Of a stretch of DNA of 64,000 nucleotides, positions 1-12,930 are shown piece by piece. Position numbers and translations under genes: made by a program. The notes under the pieces are model-generated. The model made no database searches. It saw nothing but the letters and a program-made list of their open reading frames with translations, and was not told where the DNA came from. Positions within the stretch are counted from its first letter, which is position 1. The number at the start of each line of letters is the position of its first letter. Origin of the DNA: Pontederia crassipes. Taxonomy: Eukaryota > Streptophyta > Magnoliopsida > Commelinales > Pontederiaceae. The stretch is from contig CM060186.1 of assembly GCA_030549335.1 (NCBI GenBank), forward strand, positions 26,210,689 through 26,274,688, in the 5' to 3' direction.

Positions 1-949
1 GGTAATTAAAATTTCGTTAACCCGCTTTTTTTTTCCTTTTCCCGCTTTCTTTCCACTTTTTCCCTTTATATTCCTCCTCCTACCTCTTCTCTCTCTCCCT
101 CCTCCCTCATCTCCTCTCTCTCTCCCTCCTCTCCTCTCTCTCTCTCCCTCCTCCCTCCCTCCTCCCTTCCTCCTCTCCTCTCTCTCCCTCCGATCCTCTC
201 CCGCGCAGGACTCCGGCGGCCCTCTCCCGCACTGGCGACCCTCTCCCGTGCCGGCGTCTCTCTCTCTTTCTCTCTCCGGCTCCACGCCGGCGTCTCTCTC
301 TCTTTCTCTCTCCGGCCAGAGGTCCGGCCGGATCTCGTCACTGGCGGCCGGATCCGGCCCACAGCAGCCGATCGGCCGGCTGAGGCCGGAGAGGCCGCCG
401 GGCGGCCGGATCCGAACGCCCGGCGGCGGATCCGGCCTCCAGTGGCCGGATCGGCAGCCGGGCGTTCGGATTCGGCCGCTAATTTTTTTTATATTTAAAA
501 AAATATTTGCGACGGTTGCAACCGTCAAAAATGGTTGCGACGCCCGTCGAAAGTTTCGACAGTTCCAACCGTCGAAAAGTTGCGACGGTTCGAACCGCCG
601 GCTTTTTTCGGCAGTTGCAACTGTCAGAAATTTCGACGGTTCGGACCGCCGGCCTTTTTCGGCGATTGCAACCGTCGAAAATTTCGACGGTTCGAACCGT
701 CGGGGACTGTTCCAGCAGTTGCAACCGTCGGAAAATTTTGACGGTTCGAACCGTCGGGGACTGTTCCGTCGGTCAGAACCGTCGATATTCTCGACGAATT
801 TTTTTCAACCGTCGCAAATCGGTTTGCGACGAGCGTTTTTCCGACGGATTGATTCCGACTAAAAAACCGTCGGTAATTGCTTTACCGACGGTTTTCAGGC
901 TGATTACCGACGGTTCGGACCGTCGGTAATCAGCGTTTTTCTAGTAGTG
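1..949 (-). mobile_element. CACTA transposon, terminal fragment (CCGTCGAAA family)
   Basis: The piece ends at 949 with TAGTG. Read on the minus strand it starts CACTACTAGAAAAACG, a CACTA (En/Spm) terminal repeat. From about 505 to 940 it carries dense subterminal repeats built on CGACGGTT and its complement AACCGTCG, often as back-to-back palindromes; in En/Spm such repeats bind TNPA. Inside them lies a GC-rich block (190-480) and then a CT-rich tract (75-200). The same order (terminal repeat, palindromes, GC-rich block) occurs in the elements at 35647 and 49968, so all three are one family. The other end is outside the window. Open frames here are low-complexity and I do not call genes. Confidence 0.85.
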
Positions 950-982
950 AGCACTAAATAATAATAATAGCAGTAATAGTAG

Positions 983-1029
<47 letters not shown>

Positions 1030-3287
1030 GATAAAGGGGACTGCTGAAATTAAGCTATGAGATGAGTAGTACTGGTAGAATAAAAATAAATTTGTATTCA
1101 ATAAATAGTCAAAGAATAAAAATATATTTATTCCGTAGAAAGAGGAGGATGATTAACTAGTAAATGGTTGGACAACAACATCATCTCCCCCTATATCATG
1201 GCAAATCGTATGTCGCGGTTTTGCTGTAATTTTCTTTTTCTCATTTACCACTCTTTTCTTTCTTCTAATTTAGACAACACCCGAGGATTGTAATTTTGGT
1301 TCAATTTTTTTTTTTACTAAGACTTTAAGATTGGTAGCATCCCAGAGGAACAGGGAGTGATCGAGAGGTGTCTAGTGACCACAAATAATTATGCACACAG
1401 ATCCCGAATCTTAAAGTGTAGGAAGAATGTTAATAATTAAATCAACAATAACTTTTTTCGCTTGTAACCTTAAATCATAGAATACTTACATATTTAAGTC
1501 CGTAAACATATCTCAATTTGATACTTTGATCCAAGTTAAGTTCAATAAAAAAAATTACTGATTTATTTTTTAATAATTATGAAATATCAATTTTACCACA
1601 ACTTTTTTCAATAAAAAAAAGAAAAATAACATGACCATAATATTCAATAATTTTACCACTACTAAATAATGTTTTTACTTGCATCGATTATTTATAAATT
1701 CTGCTAGTTTTTAGTATAATAAGAAACCAAGGGTAATAACGATACTTCATAATTATTAAAAAATAACTTAACAAAATTTTGATTGAAATTTCATGAAAGG
1801 ATATAATGTTTTCAGTAACTAAAATTCATAAGTTTTAGTATGACAAATTAAAAAATATTTTAAAATAGTTGGGAGAGTGTTAAAGGAACAAAAGAAATAA
1901 AGAAAATTTCATGTTCGATCCTTAACATATTCCTTTCAGGTTATTTTCTGTTATTTTTCATGCTGTTAAAGAAAAAAAAGTTAATAATTAGGTGTTTTTT
2001 AATGATAAGTTTGAGCCTTGTTATATTCCTTTCAGGTTAACGATCATATTATATCAATTCACCCGACCGTTGGGGAACATATTGAGTATTCAATCTTATC
2101 TGCCAAGTAATTTCTTAGTAAATGACTATTCATTAATCACCTATCTTTGCAATCGAAAAATTATTCACCTATCTTTAAAAAAATGAAAAAATGAACGGAA
2201 GAGAGAGAAATGTTATGAAAGGTAAAAAAAATCATGCATATAGCCTGTAATATATGGCACCAGTACGAGGGGGGATCTTTGTCGTTAAATATACTCATGC
2301 TGGTACAAAATTTTTGATCATTATTGTGGGAACATATCTCGAACTAGACCACAAATAGATACTGATGTTGGTACAAAGTTTTGGTACAAAGTTTTTGTTA
2401 ATTATTACTAACATTCCCCGCATTAAATGAAAATGAACTGAACCTACTACATATATAAATCGAAGGATATATCAAGTAGACCTCTTACATGTTCTGCACA
2501 GCCAAGTTGTCAGAGCTCACAAATTAAATTTCCAGATAAAAGATCATTTGGTGATAGAGTCTCGATCAAGTTTAAACTACAACAAATACCACAGTTGCTC
2601 GAATCTATTTAGTCATCTAGTAAAAATTTTAACAGCTAATAACATCACTCTAATAAATTATTTAGCTCAATCAAACCTAATAGTGATGTATATATAGTGA
2701 TGGAATATGGTGCATGTGGGTTCATCCTTTTTTTTTCTGGATATATAAGAACCACTCTGTGTACTATATTATTAATGCATCATGCTGAAAAGTCTGCACA
2801 ACTGCTGCTACATATATATGTACATAGTAGTGGACCAGTATCTTCGAATTTGCCAAAGGTGCAGAGCGTGCATGATGCATATGGACAGAACAGATCGCAA
2901 AAGTTTGGAAGTTATGGCTCCCACAATCCTGTTGCTTGATCAAACCAAGCATTTGCTAATATATGTATATGTAAGCCAAAAGGCAGCAGAATCTAAGTCC
3001 CAGAGTGGTCACATTTCAACAAGTGGATTGATATCATGTGAGGTGTCGGCGGAAATCGAAAACCTTAAACTAAAACAAAATAGTGGTATTCTCGGCACAG
3101 TAAAAATCTCAGAATCTATGGTCACTGAAAACAACGTCCAACACTTGCGCTCTCGCTCTCTCTGTCGCCCCCTCCTCGCCAACTTGAAGAAAGGCATGCA
3201 AATTGACTTATACTATGCACATAATATATGTACATGCATGCATTTGGGCAAAGATCTCTCTTAAGAGAGGATCTTACGCAGGTGGTC
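950..3287. other. AT-rich intergenic DNA, no gene seen
   Basis: Apart from the ATT microsatellite I see only AT-rich unique-looking sequence. The longest frame (2782-3264, plus) has biased, non-domain composition and no recognisable family, so it is not called. Confidence 0.6.
983..1029. repeat. (ATT)n microsatellite
   Basis: About 15 uninterrupted ATT/TTA units lie just outside the CACTA end at 949. Confidence 0.9.
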
Positions 3288-3959
3288 ACGCACTACAAGA
3301 AATTTGTCGATTGGTGATGCAAGCACATTGGCACTAGGCGACGCTAACGCGTGGTTAAAAGAAATAGCCACACATTAGCTTCTAAATGATGTTGCATGAT
3401 GGAGATGTCAGCGTTATGTAGCTATTAGTGTTGCAACGATGCCGACGACAAATGCGAGGCTACTAGTGCCACGGAGTGAAGCTATTACGATGTTAACATA
3501 ACACGAAATGTGCTTGCGAGGAGTTTAATGACATTGCTAAACCTGCGACGCTAATGTCACTAAACATCTGCTTTTTATGATGCTAATTAGATGTTAATAC
3601 GACGCTAACGTGATGTCGTGTCTGCTGCGACGATAATGTGATGCCCACATATTGCTATGCTAAAGTGATGCCAGTTGTGATATATTTGGAATAACGTCAA
3701 GTCACCATGCGTCGCTAATGCGGCGCTAAGGGGACGCTAAAAACTAATCATTTTATCACATTCCAGCTGTTTTCTTCTCTTCCCACACCATGAAAATTAT
3801 AGAATGCATATATAATGCATTCTTCAAATTAATAACAATAATAATGAATAAAGCACTAATAACCATCACAAAAGTACTAATAAGATAACAAAATGATATC
3901 ATACATCATAAAAAATCATATGAAAGATATATGATATCAAAGTTTCTATCCTAAATCGT

Positions 3960-6314
3960 TATCGTCCTCTTTGTCATTTCTGACATTCGACACTGACGTA
4001 CTCGTTCCTCGGCCTCGTGGGGACTGAGTCTGTGGCTGAAGCACGGTTTGGATCGCCTACAAAATGGGAGCCAAATGTTAAGGAAGCTATTGAGCTAGCT
4101 GCTTCGAGATGAGTAGCCTGATGTTGTCCAATGTGAGCTTCGTGCGGTAGATGAACTCGGAGTAGATGAGCTGTCTGCATATCTTCCACTCCTCCTAGGA
4201 ACCTAAGCGGTTGTGCATAGGCCACCCAGATATCCTCCTCATATCGTACCAGCCACCTCCTCCAAAACAGCAGTGTCCTCTACTGCCTGCATCTCTTCCG
4301 CTCCTCCTAGGAACCTAAGCATTGGTGCATAGGCCACCCAAGTATCCTCCTCATATCGTACCAGCCACCTCCTCCAAAATAGCAACGTCCTCTACAAAAT
4401 TGACAAATTATATATAACATTATAAATCATATAAATTATATAACATAAAAAAATATGTAAACATACAAAATGTTATAACGTTAAAAATGTGAATCATTTT
4501 AGAGATAAGTTACCTGGTGGGTGAGTACTATGATCATCTTCGTACTTCTCGATCATTTTCTAATTCTACGCATCCTAAAAAATTTAAATATTGTATATTT
4601 GAAAAATTATTTACACTAATGGAAAGAACCAAGTGAACATATGATGATACTTACCAAAACTATGAGCAGTGAGTGACCAAGTCATTAGTCTTCCTACTCT
4701 TATGTGTGGCTTCATAGACCATGCGAAAATCTACAGTACCACCTTATTTTTTCTCCTACAATAAAGTTTCAAATTTCATAAAATAAGTATAAGATAAAAG
4801 TTTGATTATTCCATTTTATATTGGCATTACTATGCGTCTTCGATGCTCATCAAATCGAATGGAGCCGCCTGTGTGGATGTGTGCCTCGGGCTAAGAAAGT
4901 CTATTAAATTTGGCCATTGCAAACTTTCTTTGCCATTCTTGACTTTCTTTGTCATTCTTCATCCATTCTATATCAATATCAAATACTTAGAATTCGTAAA
5001 ATTATAAATTTAATAAAAATAGTTCAAATGTAAACTTACCACTTTTTATATGATGACTCCCAAACTGAGTATCTAATATATCTCGGGCATCTTTGTATGC
5101 CATGATCCAAACTGAAGCCGTTGGGAGTAACAATTTTACGAAACTTATATAGCCAATTTTTTAGGAATTTCACAGCCACCTCCTCAAATGCTCTTCGGAT
5201 CGTCCCTAACTGATTTGCTTCCTAAAAACTATTATAGATGTAAGTAATTTAAAATTAATATAAAATAAAATATCTAATTCCAAAAAAGATCATATAGTAA
5301 ATGTCAGAAAGATGTCATCCCGCACTTGAATTGGGACATATTTTCATGATCCTGGCAAGTAGGAAAGGATAAGTGCACTAACATCCTACACGGTAGAAGC
5401 GGGTATGAAAGTGGTCCTGCAGTTTACGAAAAAGAATTAATTTTGTGCTTATAAACAAAACTATAAAATGGGTATGAAAGAACTTATTTAACTTACGAAC
5501 AAGCAATATTGTTCACGATGACCACTCCATTATCGTGGAAACACTCTTCTTCTATCGAAAAGAAATCATCATCCGTCGTAGCTGGAGTAGGTTGAGAGGG
5601 TCCGACGCAATCGTAAACGATAATTCATATATAAAATCATTAGTGTAATATAAAATTAAACTACAGAAATCATTAGTGTAATATAAAATTAAACTAATGA
5701 TAATTCATATATTAATAGTAAAGTTCGCACCCCGTGCGATATCTAGCATTGTCTCATCCGTGGCAATCCGCTCATAAGTTAAATAAATTAAATGTGTCGA
5801 TCCAACTACATGTCCCATCGACGGGTCAATCATTAAATTAAGAAATGATTAATATAATTACATGATAATTATAAATAAAATATTAATGTATATATCACCT
5901 AGCATAATATGCCGGTTGTTGTCACGTGGTCGTGTGGAGTGGATGTTGGAACGTGGAGAAACGTTCCATCGATCTCGGCGGAGGCGTAGCAACTGACACC
6001 ATAAAAAAAATAGTTAAAACATTTGCATGTATTTAAATTTATTAAATACACAATAAATAACCTATAGTGACATGTCGATCATCGTCATGCAATCGATATG
6101 ATCCACTAGACCACCTATTATGTGATGATCCAGATATGTGCCCCGCCGACGGAGCAACTGTCACAATAAAAAAATGTTACTAATTAGTATCAGTTAGTCA
6201 AATACAACTAAGCTACACAATAAATATATCACATTGTGGTCGAGGGGCATCACTCATAGGGAGTGGTCGCTTGGAAGAGCAAGATCCACCTGAAGCGTGA
6301 CCTCGTGTAACCAT
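3960..6314 (-). pseudogene. Decayed TNPA-like (Transposase_24) gene of the CACTA element
   Basis: Exon 1 starts at ATG 6314-6312 (MVTRGHASGG...). It is followed by short exons separated by 60-120-bp AT-rich introns, with donors matching the parallel copy at 44.2-45.2 kb. Across 5290-4760, out-of-frame pieces keep family landmarks: a stretch like WLYKFRKIVTPNGF, then HTGGSI near 4850 followed by EHRRR, both typical of Plant_transposase (Ptta/En/Spm, PF03004). A stop just before PEAHIHTGG and several frame changes show it is dead. The last coding part (3974-4225) is the Gln/Ala-rich tail. In En/Spm, TNPA binds the subterminal repeats and assists TNP2. Exon borders are my reading and approximate. 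Confidence 0.7.
4175..4397. repeat. 112-bp tandem duplication in the TNPA-like 3' region
   Basis: Two adjacent copies, beginning at 4175 and 4287, share ctcctcctaggaacctaag, the cataggccaccca block and the tcatatcgtaccagccacc block, with about 10 differences between them. Confidence 0.85.
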
Positions 6315-6449
6315 GCTTGAAAAAATTTAGATAAACATTATATTGTGAAAAAAATTAAATAAATTTAGATACTAACTAAAAAAAATTTATATACTTATTG
6401 TGAAAAAATAAATTTAAATTTCATTCAATTAACAAAAAGGGATTTACTG

Positions 6450-7060
6450 TGATTTGAGAGGATGTCCAATAGTGGCATCGGAGGTGGGCGGCGGAGGGCA
6501 GCGTCCGGCAGGGTGGAGGAGGGCAAACGAGGACATTGGTGGTGTCCCGCAGGGCACCCGAGGGCGGCGTCCAGCAGGACGGAGGAGGGCGAAAGAGGTT
6601 GTCGGAGCAGGGCAGCAGGGTCGGAGGAGGGCAGGGGAGGGCGGCATCCGGCAGGGCGGGGGAGGGCGGAGCAAGGCATCGGTGGCATCGAAGTAGGGCA
6701 ATGCAGTCGGAGGAGGGCAGGGGAGGAGGAGGTTGGTGGGGTCAGATGAAGGCAGCAGAGGAGGGCGGCGTTCGATAGAAGAAGGGCGATATGCTCGGAT
6801 GAGGAAATCGGAGGAGGGTGATGGGGTCAGAGGAGGTCGCCGATGTTAGAGGAGGCCCGTGGAGGAGGTGAAGGCCGGCGAGGTCGCAAGAGAGCCATAG
6901 AGGAGACAAAGGAGGGCGATGGCCAGTGGTGGCATCAGAGCAGGGCACCGGAGGACGGCGGCATCGGTCGTAGTCGATCGTCGGCGTCGGTCGTAATTGA
7001 TCGTCCGTCTCACGGTCGCCGGTCACACACAGTAAATAGTAAAGAAACAAGGAGGAACTT
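6450..7060. other. GC- and purine-rich block inside the CACTA element
   Basis: A sharp GC island, rich in GGAGGGCGG and GGCAGCG units, sits in otherwise AT-rich DNA. All six frames are partly open, but the proteins are Gly/Arg- or Pro/Ser-rich low complexity with no domain. It lies upstream of the minus-strand TNPA-like gene, so it may be the promoter/leader region; that is inference. Confidence 0.6.
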
Positions 7061-7387
7061 AGGAATTTAAGGTAACTTTTTAGCCCCGCACCCCGCAAAG
7101 AAAAGTGATACTAATTCCATGCTACAACGGCGTAGAGTAATAGATTAAAAGATATCACTTTAGAGGCGGCACTAAGTCGGCGCTCAAGTGAGTTGTGATG
7201 CCATCGAGTATGCCTGATTCTTTTATAAACTTATATTCAAATATGTTTTTTATATTATAAATTTCTATTACATTTATGATATTTATATGTATATGTATGT
7301 ATGTATGTTAGGCCTATTTAAACTATAAGGGTATATTCATATGTAGTTTATATATGTATATGAAACTATAAGTCTATATGTATATAG

Positions 7388-8091
7388 GATCAACAGTCCC
7401 GAAAAACCTTTTTTTCCCTTTTTGCCCACAGACTTTGGGAGCTTTGGAATCTTCGTAATAACGTGCAACCGTGGAGTTGGTTTGAGAAAGGGCTTTGACT
7501 GGCTATCACGGTTTTGCTGGCACCCACGCACCTGAGGCCCCCTGCCCCCACGATTCACCTTTGCGAATCCGGTAGGAGCCCCCTCCCCAGCATTGGGCTA
7601 TCATGAGCTCAGATGGCTCTCTTGGGTCAGCCGAGGAAGGGGGTATTGATTATCTTACCTTGTCTCATGATGGAACTTTTCTTTTTGTAGGCACTAGCAA
7701 GGCTATGGTGGACTCCGTTCTGGAAATTGAGGCGTGGGCTATGCTTTCTGGCATCCTAAGGTGCAAGGAGCTCGGCATGACGCACATCCAAGTCTACTCT
7801 GATTCTAAGACGCTCGTGAAGATCATCAATAAGCAGCTGCGATGTCCTTGGCAAATTCGTGGAATCATCGATGACATCCTTGTCATTAGCCTTATGACCA
7901 GCCCAACCACTGTATCCCACCGTAGCAGAGGTGCTAACAGTGTTGCAGACTATCTCGCACATTTTGGTTGCACCCAGTTGCATAGCGACAATTTTTGGCT
8001 GAACAGACCTCCTCCAGGTCTTGTTCAATTTTTGTACTCTAGCTCGAACCGAGCTATTACTTAATATCAATAAAATTTCCTTTAAAAAAAG
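7388..8091 (+). mobile_element. 5'-truncated LINE fragment with RNase H domain, copy 1
   Basis: The open part 7603-8064 (153 aa) reads as a plant LINE C-terminal RNase H domain. It has DGSLG near the start, EIEAWAM in the middle, YSDSKTLV, and a final ANSVADYLAHFG, giving the four expected acidic positions D, E, D, D. It then runs into a short 3' end with AATAAAA and an A-run at 8085-8091, as expected for a LINE tail. RNase H degrades RNA in RNA:DNA hybrids during retrotransposition. The upstream edge is set where the flanking TATATGTATA repeats stop (about 7388) and is uncertain. No reverse transcriptase is present. Capture by the CACTA element is an alternative to LINE insertion. Confidence 0.75.
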
Positions 8092-8422
8092 GTATATATG
8101 TGTATGTATATGTAAAAGAATATGTATATGTAGTATATATATATATATAAGTATAAATCTATATGTATATCTATATGTATAGGTGTCTAATTAAATGGGA
8201 AAAAAATAAAAGGAAGTCAACCAACTCAATTAGCAAAGCAAAGATGCGTCGCTATTTCAATGCTACATCGTGGCTAACAAAAATAGGGACTGATTAGCGC
8301 CGACAAGGCGATGAGATTCTGAGACACCAAACAAATGCGGCGCTAAACCGACGCAATTGTGACTCTATTTAGAGATGACAAGTATTGCTTCGCTAATGTG
8401 ATGCTACTATTCTATTCCAACC

Positions 8423-9165
8423 GTATATCAACGCCATTGCGTCTATATATACTGTGATGCTAAATCATGTCATTTAGTTCAATCCTCATAATTTTATGAT
8501 AAGAATATAAAAATAATTTATCTATAATATATATATATATATATAACATGTGGTATAAGGAGGCCTGGGGGTACGTGCTCATTGCTGTCAAGCGCCGCCT
8601 TCATATGGAGCTGCCTTTTATTATTATCGAATCCGATTATGCTAACCTTGTGCAAATTGTCAATGGGCATTCTGCTATTCCTTGGCGCGTGAAGACTATT
8701 GTAATTGATATTAAGACTATGTTGAACCGTTTTACTTCATGGCGCCTCACTCACTATTTTCGGGAAGCTAACCGGGTAGCTGATTTTTTGACAAATTTTG
8801 GTCGAACCTCTATTCACGATCTTTTTTGGGAGTCTGATCCCCCATGGGATCTCTCTGATATTTTGTATCAAGACAATTTTGGCCTCCTTATCAATAGATG
8901 ATCTCTTTTTATTAAAGAAAAAAGAATACATATGCAGGTAATATATATAATGTAGCTAACATATAGCAATATATGTGTATTTAAACAATATATCAATGCC
9001 ATTGCGTCTATACTGTGACGCTAGATCATGTCACCTAATTCAACCCTTAATTAAGAGTATAAAAATAATTTATCTATAATACGTATATGTAATATATGAT
9101 ATATATAGGAATTTATATGTAGGTAATACATATAATGTAACTAACATATAGTATACAAATATATA
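8423..9165. repeat. Tandem duplication in the CACTA subterminal zone
   Basis: Block A (8423-8532) recurs at 8984-9080, sharing gccattgcgtctat and ataaaaataatttatctata. Block B (8933-8982) recurs at 9113-9160, sharing ataatgta and ctaacatatag. The order A, LINE, B, A', B' means an A-B unit was duplicated and the LINE fragment entered one copy. Confidence 0.7.
8546..8930 (+). mobile_element. 5'-truncated LINE fragment with RNase H domain, copy 2
   Basis: The frame 8548-8901 (117 aa) is a second, clearly different plant LINE RNase H C-terminus. It keeps IIIESDYANLVQIVNG, the central Trp-rich helix and FREANRVADFLTNFGR, followed by the typical LINE tail WESDPPWDLSDIL. The first catalytic Asp strand is missing because the fragment starts inside the domain. 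It ends in TTTATTAAAGAAAAAA at about 8930. It shares family but not sequence with copy 1, so the two came from separate events. It interrupts the first copy of a duplicated subterminal block. Confidence 0.75.
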
Positions 9166-9698
9166 CGTAAGTAACATATATAATATAGGAATTCATGCAC
9201 AGATAAGTGTACGAATGTAGGTAACATATATATTTAATTATGAATATTTATTTTGGCAAGTGTCTAATTAGCATCTACGTAGTGTCGCAGTGAGTGCGAT
9301 GATAATTAGCATCGCAAAGCAACGGCACCAATACAGCGCAAGTTGTCGACGCCCATATCAACCCTGTTAGTCGTGTCAAAATAGCGCCGCAGTTGTCGTG
9401 ATGCTATAGCGTCAGCTTCTGTCGATGTCAATATAGCGCTATGATTTACCATGCATTTCCTCATCTTGGTGCTTAATAATAGCACCGAAGTAGCGTTGCC
9501 ATGATGTCGTAAGTAGCGTCGACTTTTTATAACGCTAAGGTGACGCTAATGTGACGCCATGGAGAGGGAGTTAGCGTCGCATTTAGTTGACGGAATCTCG
9601 CCATTATGGAGACGCTATTGGCGTTGACTTAGCATTTCCATATTTTACGATGCTAATTCCCATTGTTATTTGCAGTTTCCTGTTTCCTTGTAGTGACG

Positions 9699-10601
9699 TG
9701 CACACAGACAGTGGGATGTCATTGTCTCATGTCACTCACAGGTGCTGACATGGATGGACATGGGATATGGGAGTCTTGTGTCCATCGTCGCACACAGGGA
9801 TCAGAAATCTGACACACGGGATCAACAGAATGATAACACCTGCCAAGATTAGCATGAAATTGTCCTCGTGCATTGATGGTCATGTTGAAGCAAGCTCGAT
9901 GAGCGACGACAGATATGCAAATTAGAGTATGATAATAGGGCATCCAGGTTCTCATGGATGGGGATTTCGGAGACAGCACTTGGTCTCTATAACTGCGAGC
10001 ATGCAACAATTAGGCACGGGAAATTCCCGCCTTACTACTACCGCTGCCTTTGTTTCACTAGCTTTATTCACGCTGTGTCAAATGCATGCACCCCTCGTGT
10101 CAACCTTTATGGCGTTACAGAGGAGTACAGTGGAATTAAATCCATCTTTCCGGGTAGGCTTACAAGGTGCATGATGTACCATGTTGCTAGCTAGTTGAGC
10201 ACAAACATTATCTCTTTAGATTCTTTGGAGAAGATGTGCTACTCCAAATAAATGATAAGGGTGTGATATGTCTTTATTCCTGAATGCTCATGATAACTCA
10301 TATAAAAGTTGGAATGTCATCTCCTTTTACGATTTTGGCCAAGGGGTTGAAAAGGGGGAATGAGTAGGATTTTATCAAAAGAGATGAAAAAATAAGGAAG
10401 AAATAACATTTAATAATGTGTATGTAAAGAAAACTTAACTCCTCTCTTGTCTCTCAATATTTATTTGTATGGATTGATATTAAAAGAAATCTATGTTCTT
10501 ATTAGCAATTGATTGAGGGTGCATCTGTTAGGTTATGCATAATGTTTAGATGATCATGGTATATTGGATCTACATGTCTAATTCCATTTAAAACATGTTT
10601 T
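9699..10601. other. Intergenic DNA, no gene recognised
   Basis: Two overlapping short frames at 9929-10194 (plus) and one at 9719-10009 (minus) are open, but none shows a domain or motif I recognise. Confidence 0.5.
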
Positions 10602-12092
10602 GGAACGACCCGAAATTCACCCTAAAACTTTTGGTCATTTAGAAAAATTTCGCACGGCTAGCCCGTCTGCCATACATCATTTAACGCGGAGACTTGACAA
10701 TTTAATTAGAGAAAATCGAAATGAATGCCTAATTGATTAGTTCTTAATAAATATCAAGAATTTAAGTTCTTGCATCCAAACAATATCCATGAGAAATAAT
10801 TATGGGACTCACTTCTAAAATCCATAGTGGCCATCTTTATAGTTCATCTATCGCCTTTTGATTTATTCCCAAAAGTTGGATGAAGTATAATGGAGCTAAA
10901 TATCATGCAAAGCTACGTGCTACATTATGAGAAACCACGACGGGAGTCACCTTTAGAATTTGTAGACGCCACCTCTAGAGTCCATATATGAGAGTATATA
11001 AACTAATCAATTGTTGATCTGTGCATTCATATGAGAGTATTGTATATGTATATATATGTTTTATCTTAAATGCTTTTGATATATTACATAAGACAATGTG
11101 ACACTTCTTATTAGAATGTTGCAAGAATTGATCTCAATTGTATGCAAATATTTAATGCTTGGTGTTATCAATGACATAATCCATTGATTTTTTTTCTCCA
11201 AAAAGATTACTTGATAATACAAAGATTATAATGTCCCGAGATTTTTTCCTTTGCTTGCCCAAAAAGCTATCTCAGCAGCATTACTCATTTCTATATCTTG
11301 ATTTTTTTTTTGACTTTGATCAATCAACATACTGGATTACAATAGCGGAAGACTAAATATAGTAACCTATACAAGATGTGGAAGTTCTTTATATAATATC
11401 TAGTGACTTGTGGGTTATGGACTTATAACTATACAATAGGAGACCCTATCAATGTCCATATCCAATGACAATCATCCCAACTCTGTCATCATCTCATCCT
11501 GCACAGATCCAAGTACATAGGCAAAACTCAATACGTAGGGTCACCCATAATAATAAACAATGTGAACCATGTATCAATATCTATAATAACTATTCAATTC
11601 TATGAATAATGCATAATCTATGAACAATGATATGATTAACAATAAACAATTTGCACTATAACTATTATCAATTAACAATAAACAATTGATCAATTATAAC
11701 AATTATCCATATCATCAAACTAATGATCATTAATCAATATCAATCGCTTCAACTATCAATTATCGTTAATCAATTATTCAATTGGCCAATGTCGGTTAAG
11801 CCCCTATTTAACAATTATCAATAATATATCTATCAAGCACAAAGGCCGCATTCTATTCTCCATCAGCCATGAAGACGAAATCAATAGTCGATCCACCACT
11901 AGAGAGAAATCAATTACTCATCGGCCACTAGAGCGCAATTCAATTTTCAATCAGTCGCAAGGCGTAATTCAATTATCCATAAACCATATCGATTGTAATA
12001 CAATTGTTTGTACTATAACGGCTACCATATGATTATCAATTAGTCAGTTAACTGTTCTTGAATCGCGAAACTGTAATTCAATTGTCAATACT
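10602..12092 (-). repeat. LTR-like dispersed repeat, copy 1 (minus orientation)
   Basis: This stretch, reverse-complemented, matches 21.9-22.39 kb at moderate identity; shared landmarks include CAATTGATCAATTATAAC-like tracts and ggccaatgtcggttaag. It begins at 10602 with TGGAACGACCCGAAATTCA, which resembles an LTR terminus (TG...CA). The other side is cut at 12093 by a CACTA end. Together with the copies at 20937 and 41320, it suggests a long LTR of an old retrotransposon. No internal domain is attached here, so solo LTR or fragment is the likely state. Confidence 0.55.
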
Positions 12093-12930
12093 CACTACAA
12101 GAAATCTGTCAATTTGCAACACAAGCAAGTCGTCGTCTCGGCACTAAAGCGTGGCTAAAATAAATAGTCACACATTAGCATCGACATGGCGTTGTATAAA
12201 GCAGAGACGCTGGCATTCGATAGCTATTAGCGTCACAATGGCGCCAAGAACCAAGGCGACGCTATTAGCGCCACATGCTGATGCTATTACGACCTTATCA
12301 TGACGCGAAAAGTGTTGTTCCGACGAGTCTATGTGTGTCGGTAACCCGATGCTAAGATGGCATTGAAACTCATGATGCTATTACAACACTAAGGTGACGC
12401 TAGGGTTATGCTTCCTATGACGCTACTCGGATGCTAAGGAGATGCTATATTGCGATGCTATGTTGACGCTCAGGTGACGCTATCTCGACGCTATGGTAGC
12501 GCCAATGTGATGTGTTGTGTCTCTATTGAGACGCTAAAGTGACGTCATTTTTGCGACGCTAAGTTGGCCCTAGCGTGATGTCAGTTACGATATATTTTAA
12601 ATAGCGCCTAACCTCTTGGCGTCGCTAATGCGATGCTAAAGTGAAGCTAATTCTTGATAATTTTGTTCCATTCTAGCTGTATTGTTCCCTTCCTACACTA
12701 TAAAAATTGTACAATGCACATATAATGCATTCTTCACATTGAAAACTATAATAATAAAGAGTAGTACTAATAACCATCACAAAAGTGTTAATACTTAGAC
12801 TTTATAAAATTATAAATTTAATAAAAATAATTCAAATATAAACTTACCACTTCTTACGTAATGACTCCCAAACTGGGCACCTAATAGGTCTTAGACATCT
12901 TTATATGCCCTGCTCCAAGCTAAGATCGAT
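12093..12930 (-). mobile_element. One-ended CACTA fragment (GACGCTAA family)
   Basis: It starts CACTACAAGAAATCTG at 12093 and has the same subterminal units as the element at 3291 (12093-12770 parallels 3291-3880). It then jumps to sequence matching 4975-5110, so about 1.1 kb of interior is deleted relative to that copy. Homology to the TNPA-like exon ends near 12930. I could not find the opposite TAGTG end, so no TSD can be shown. Confidence 0.8.

Larger units (their letters stand above)
3291..9695 (-). mobile_element. Complete CACTA transposon (GACGCTAA family), non-autonomous
   Basis: The left end is CACTACAAGAAATTTG and the right end, on the minus strand, is CACTACAAGGAAACAGG. The element is flanked by a perfect 3-bp TSD, acg (3288-3290 and 9696-9698), which is diagnostic for CACTA. 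Subterminal zones (about 3310-3740 and 8230-9650) are packed with GACGCTAA/TTAGCGTC-like units. The interior holds a decayed TNPA-like gene on the minus strand (about 3960-6314), a GC-rich block (6450-7060) and two inserted 3' LINE fragments (about 7388-8091 and 8546-8930). I found no TNP2 catalytic gene, so the copy cannot move on its own. Length is 6405 bp. Confidence 0.93.

Noticed and set aside
2782-3264. 160-codon plus-strand frame
   Set aside because: No family resemblance and codon content like the surrounding AT-rich DNA.
9929-10194. Two overlapping plus-strand frames of about 80 codons
   Set aside because: No recognisable motif, no better than antisense frames over the same DNA.
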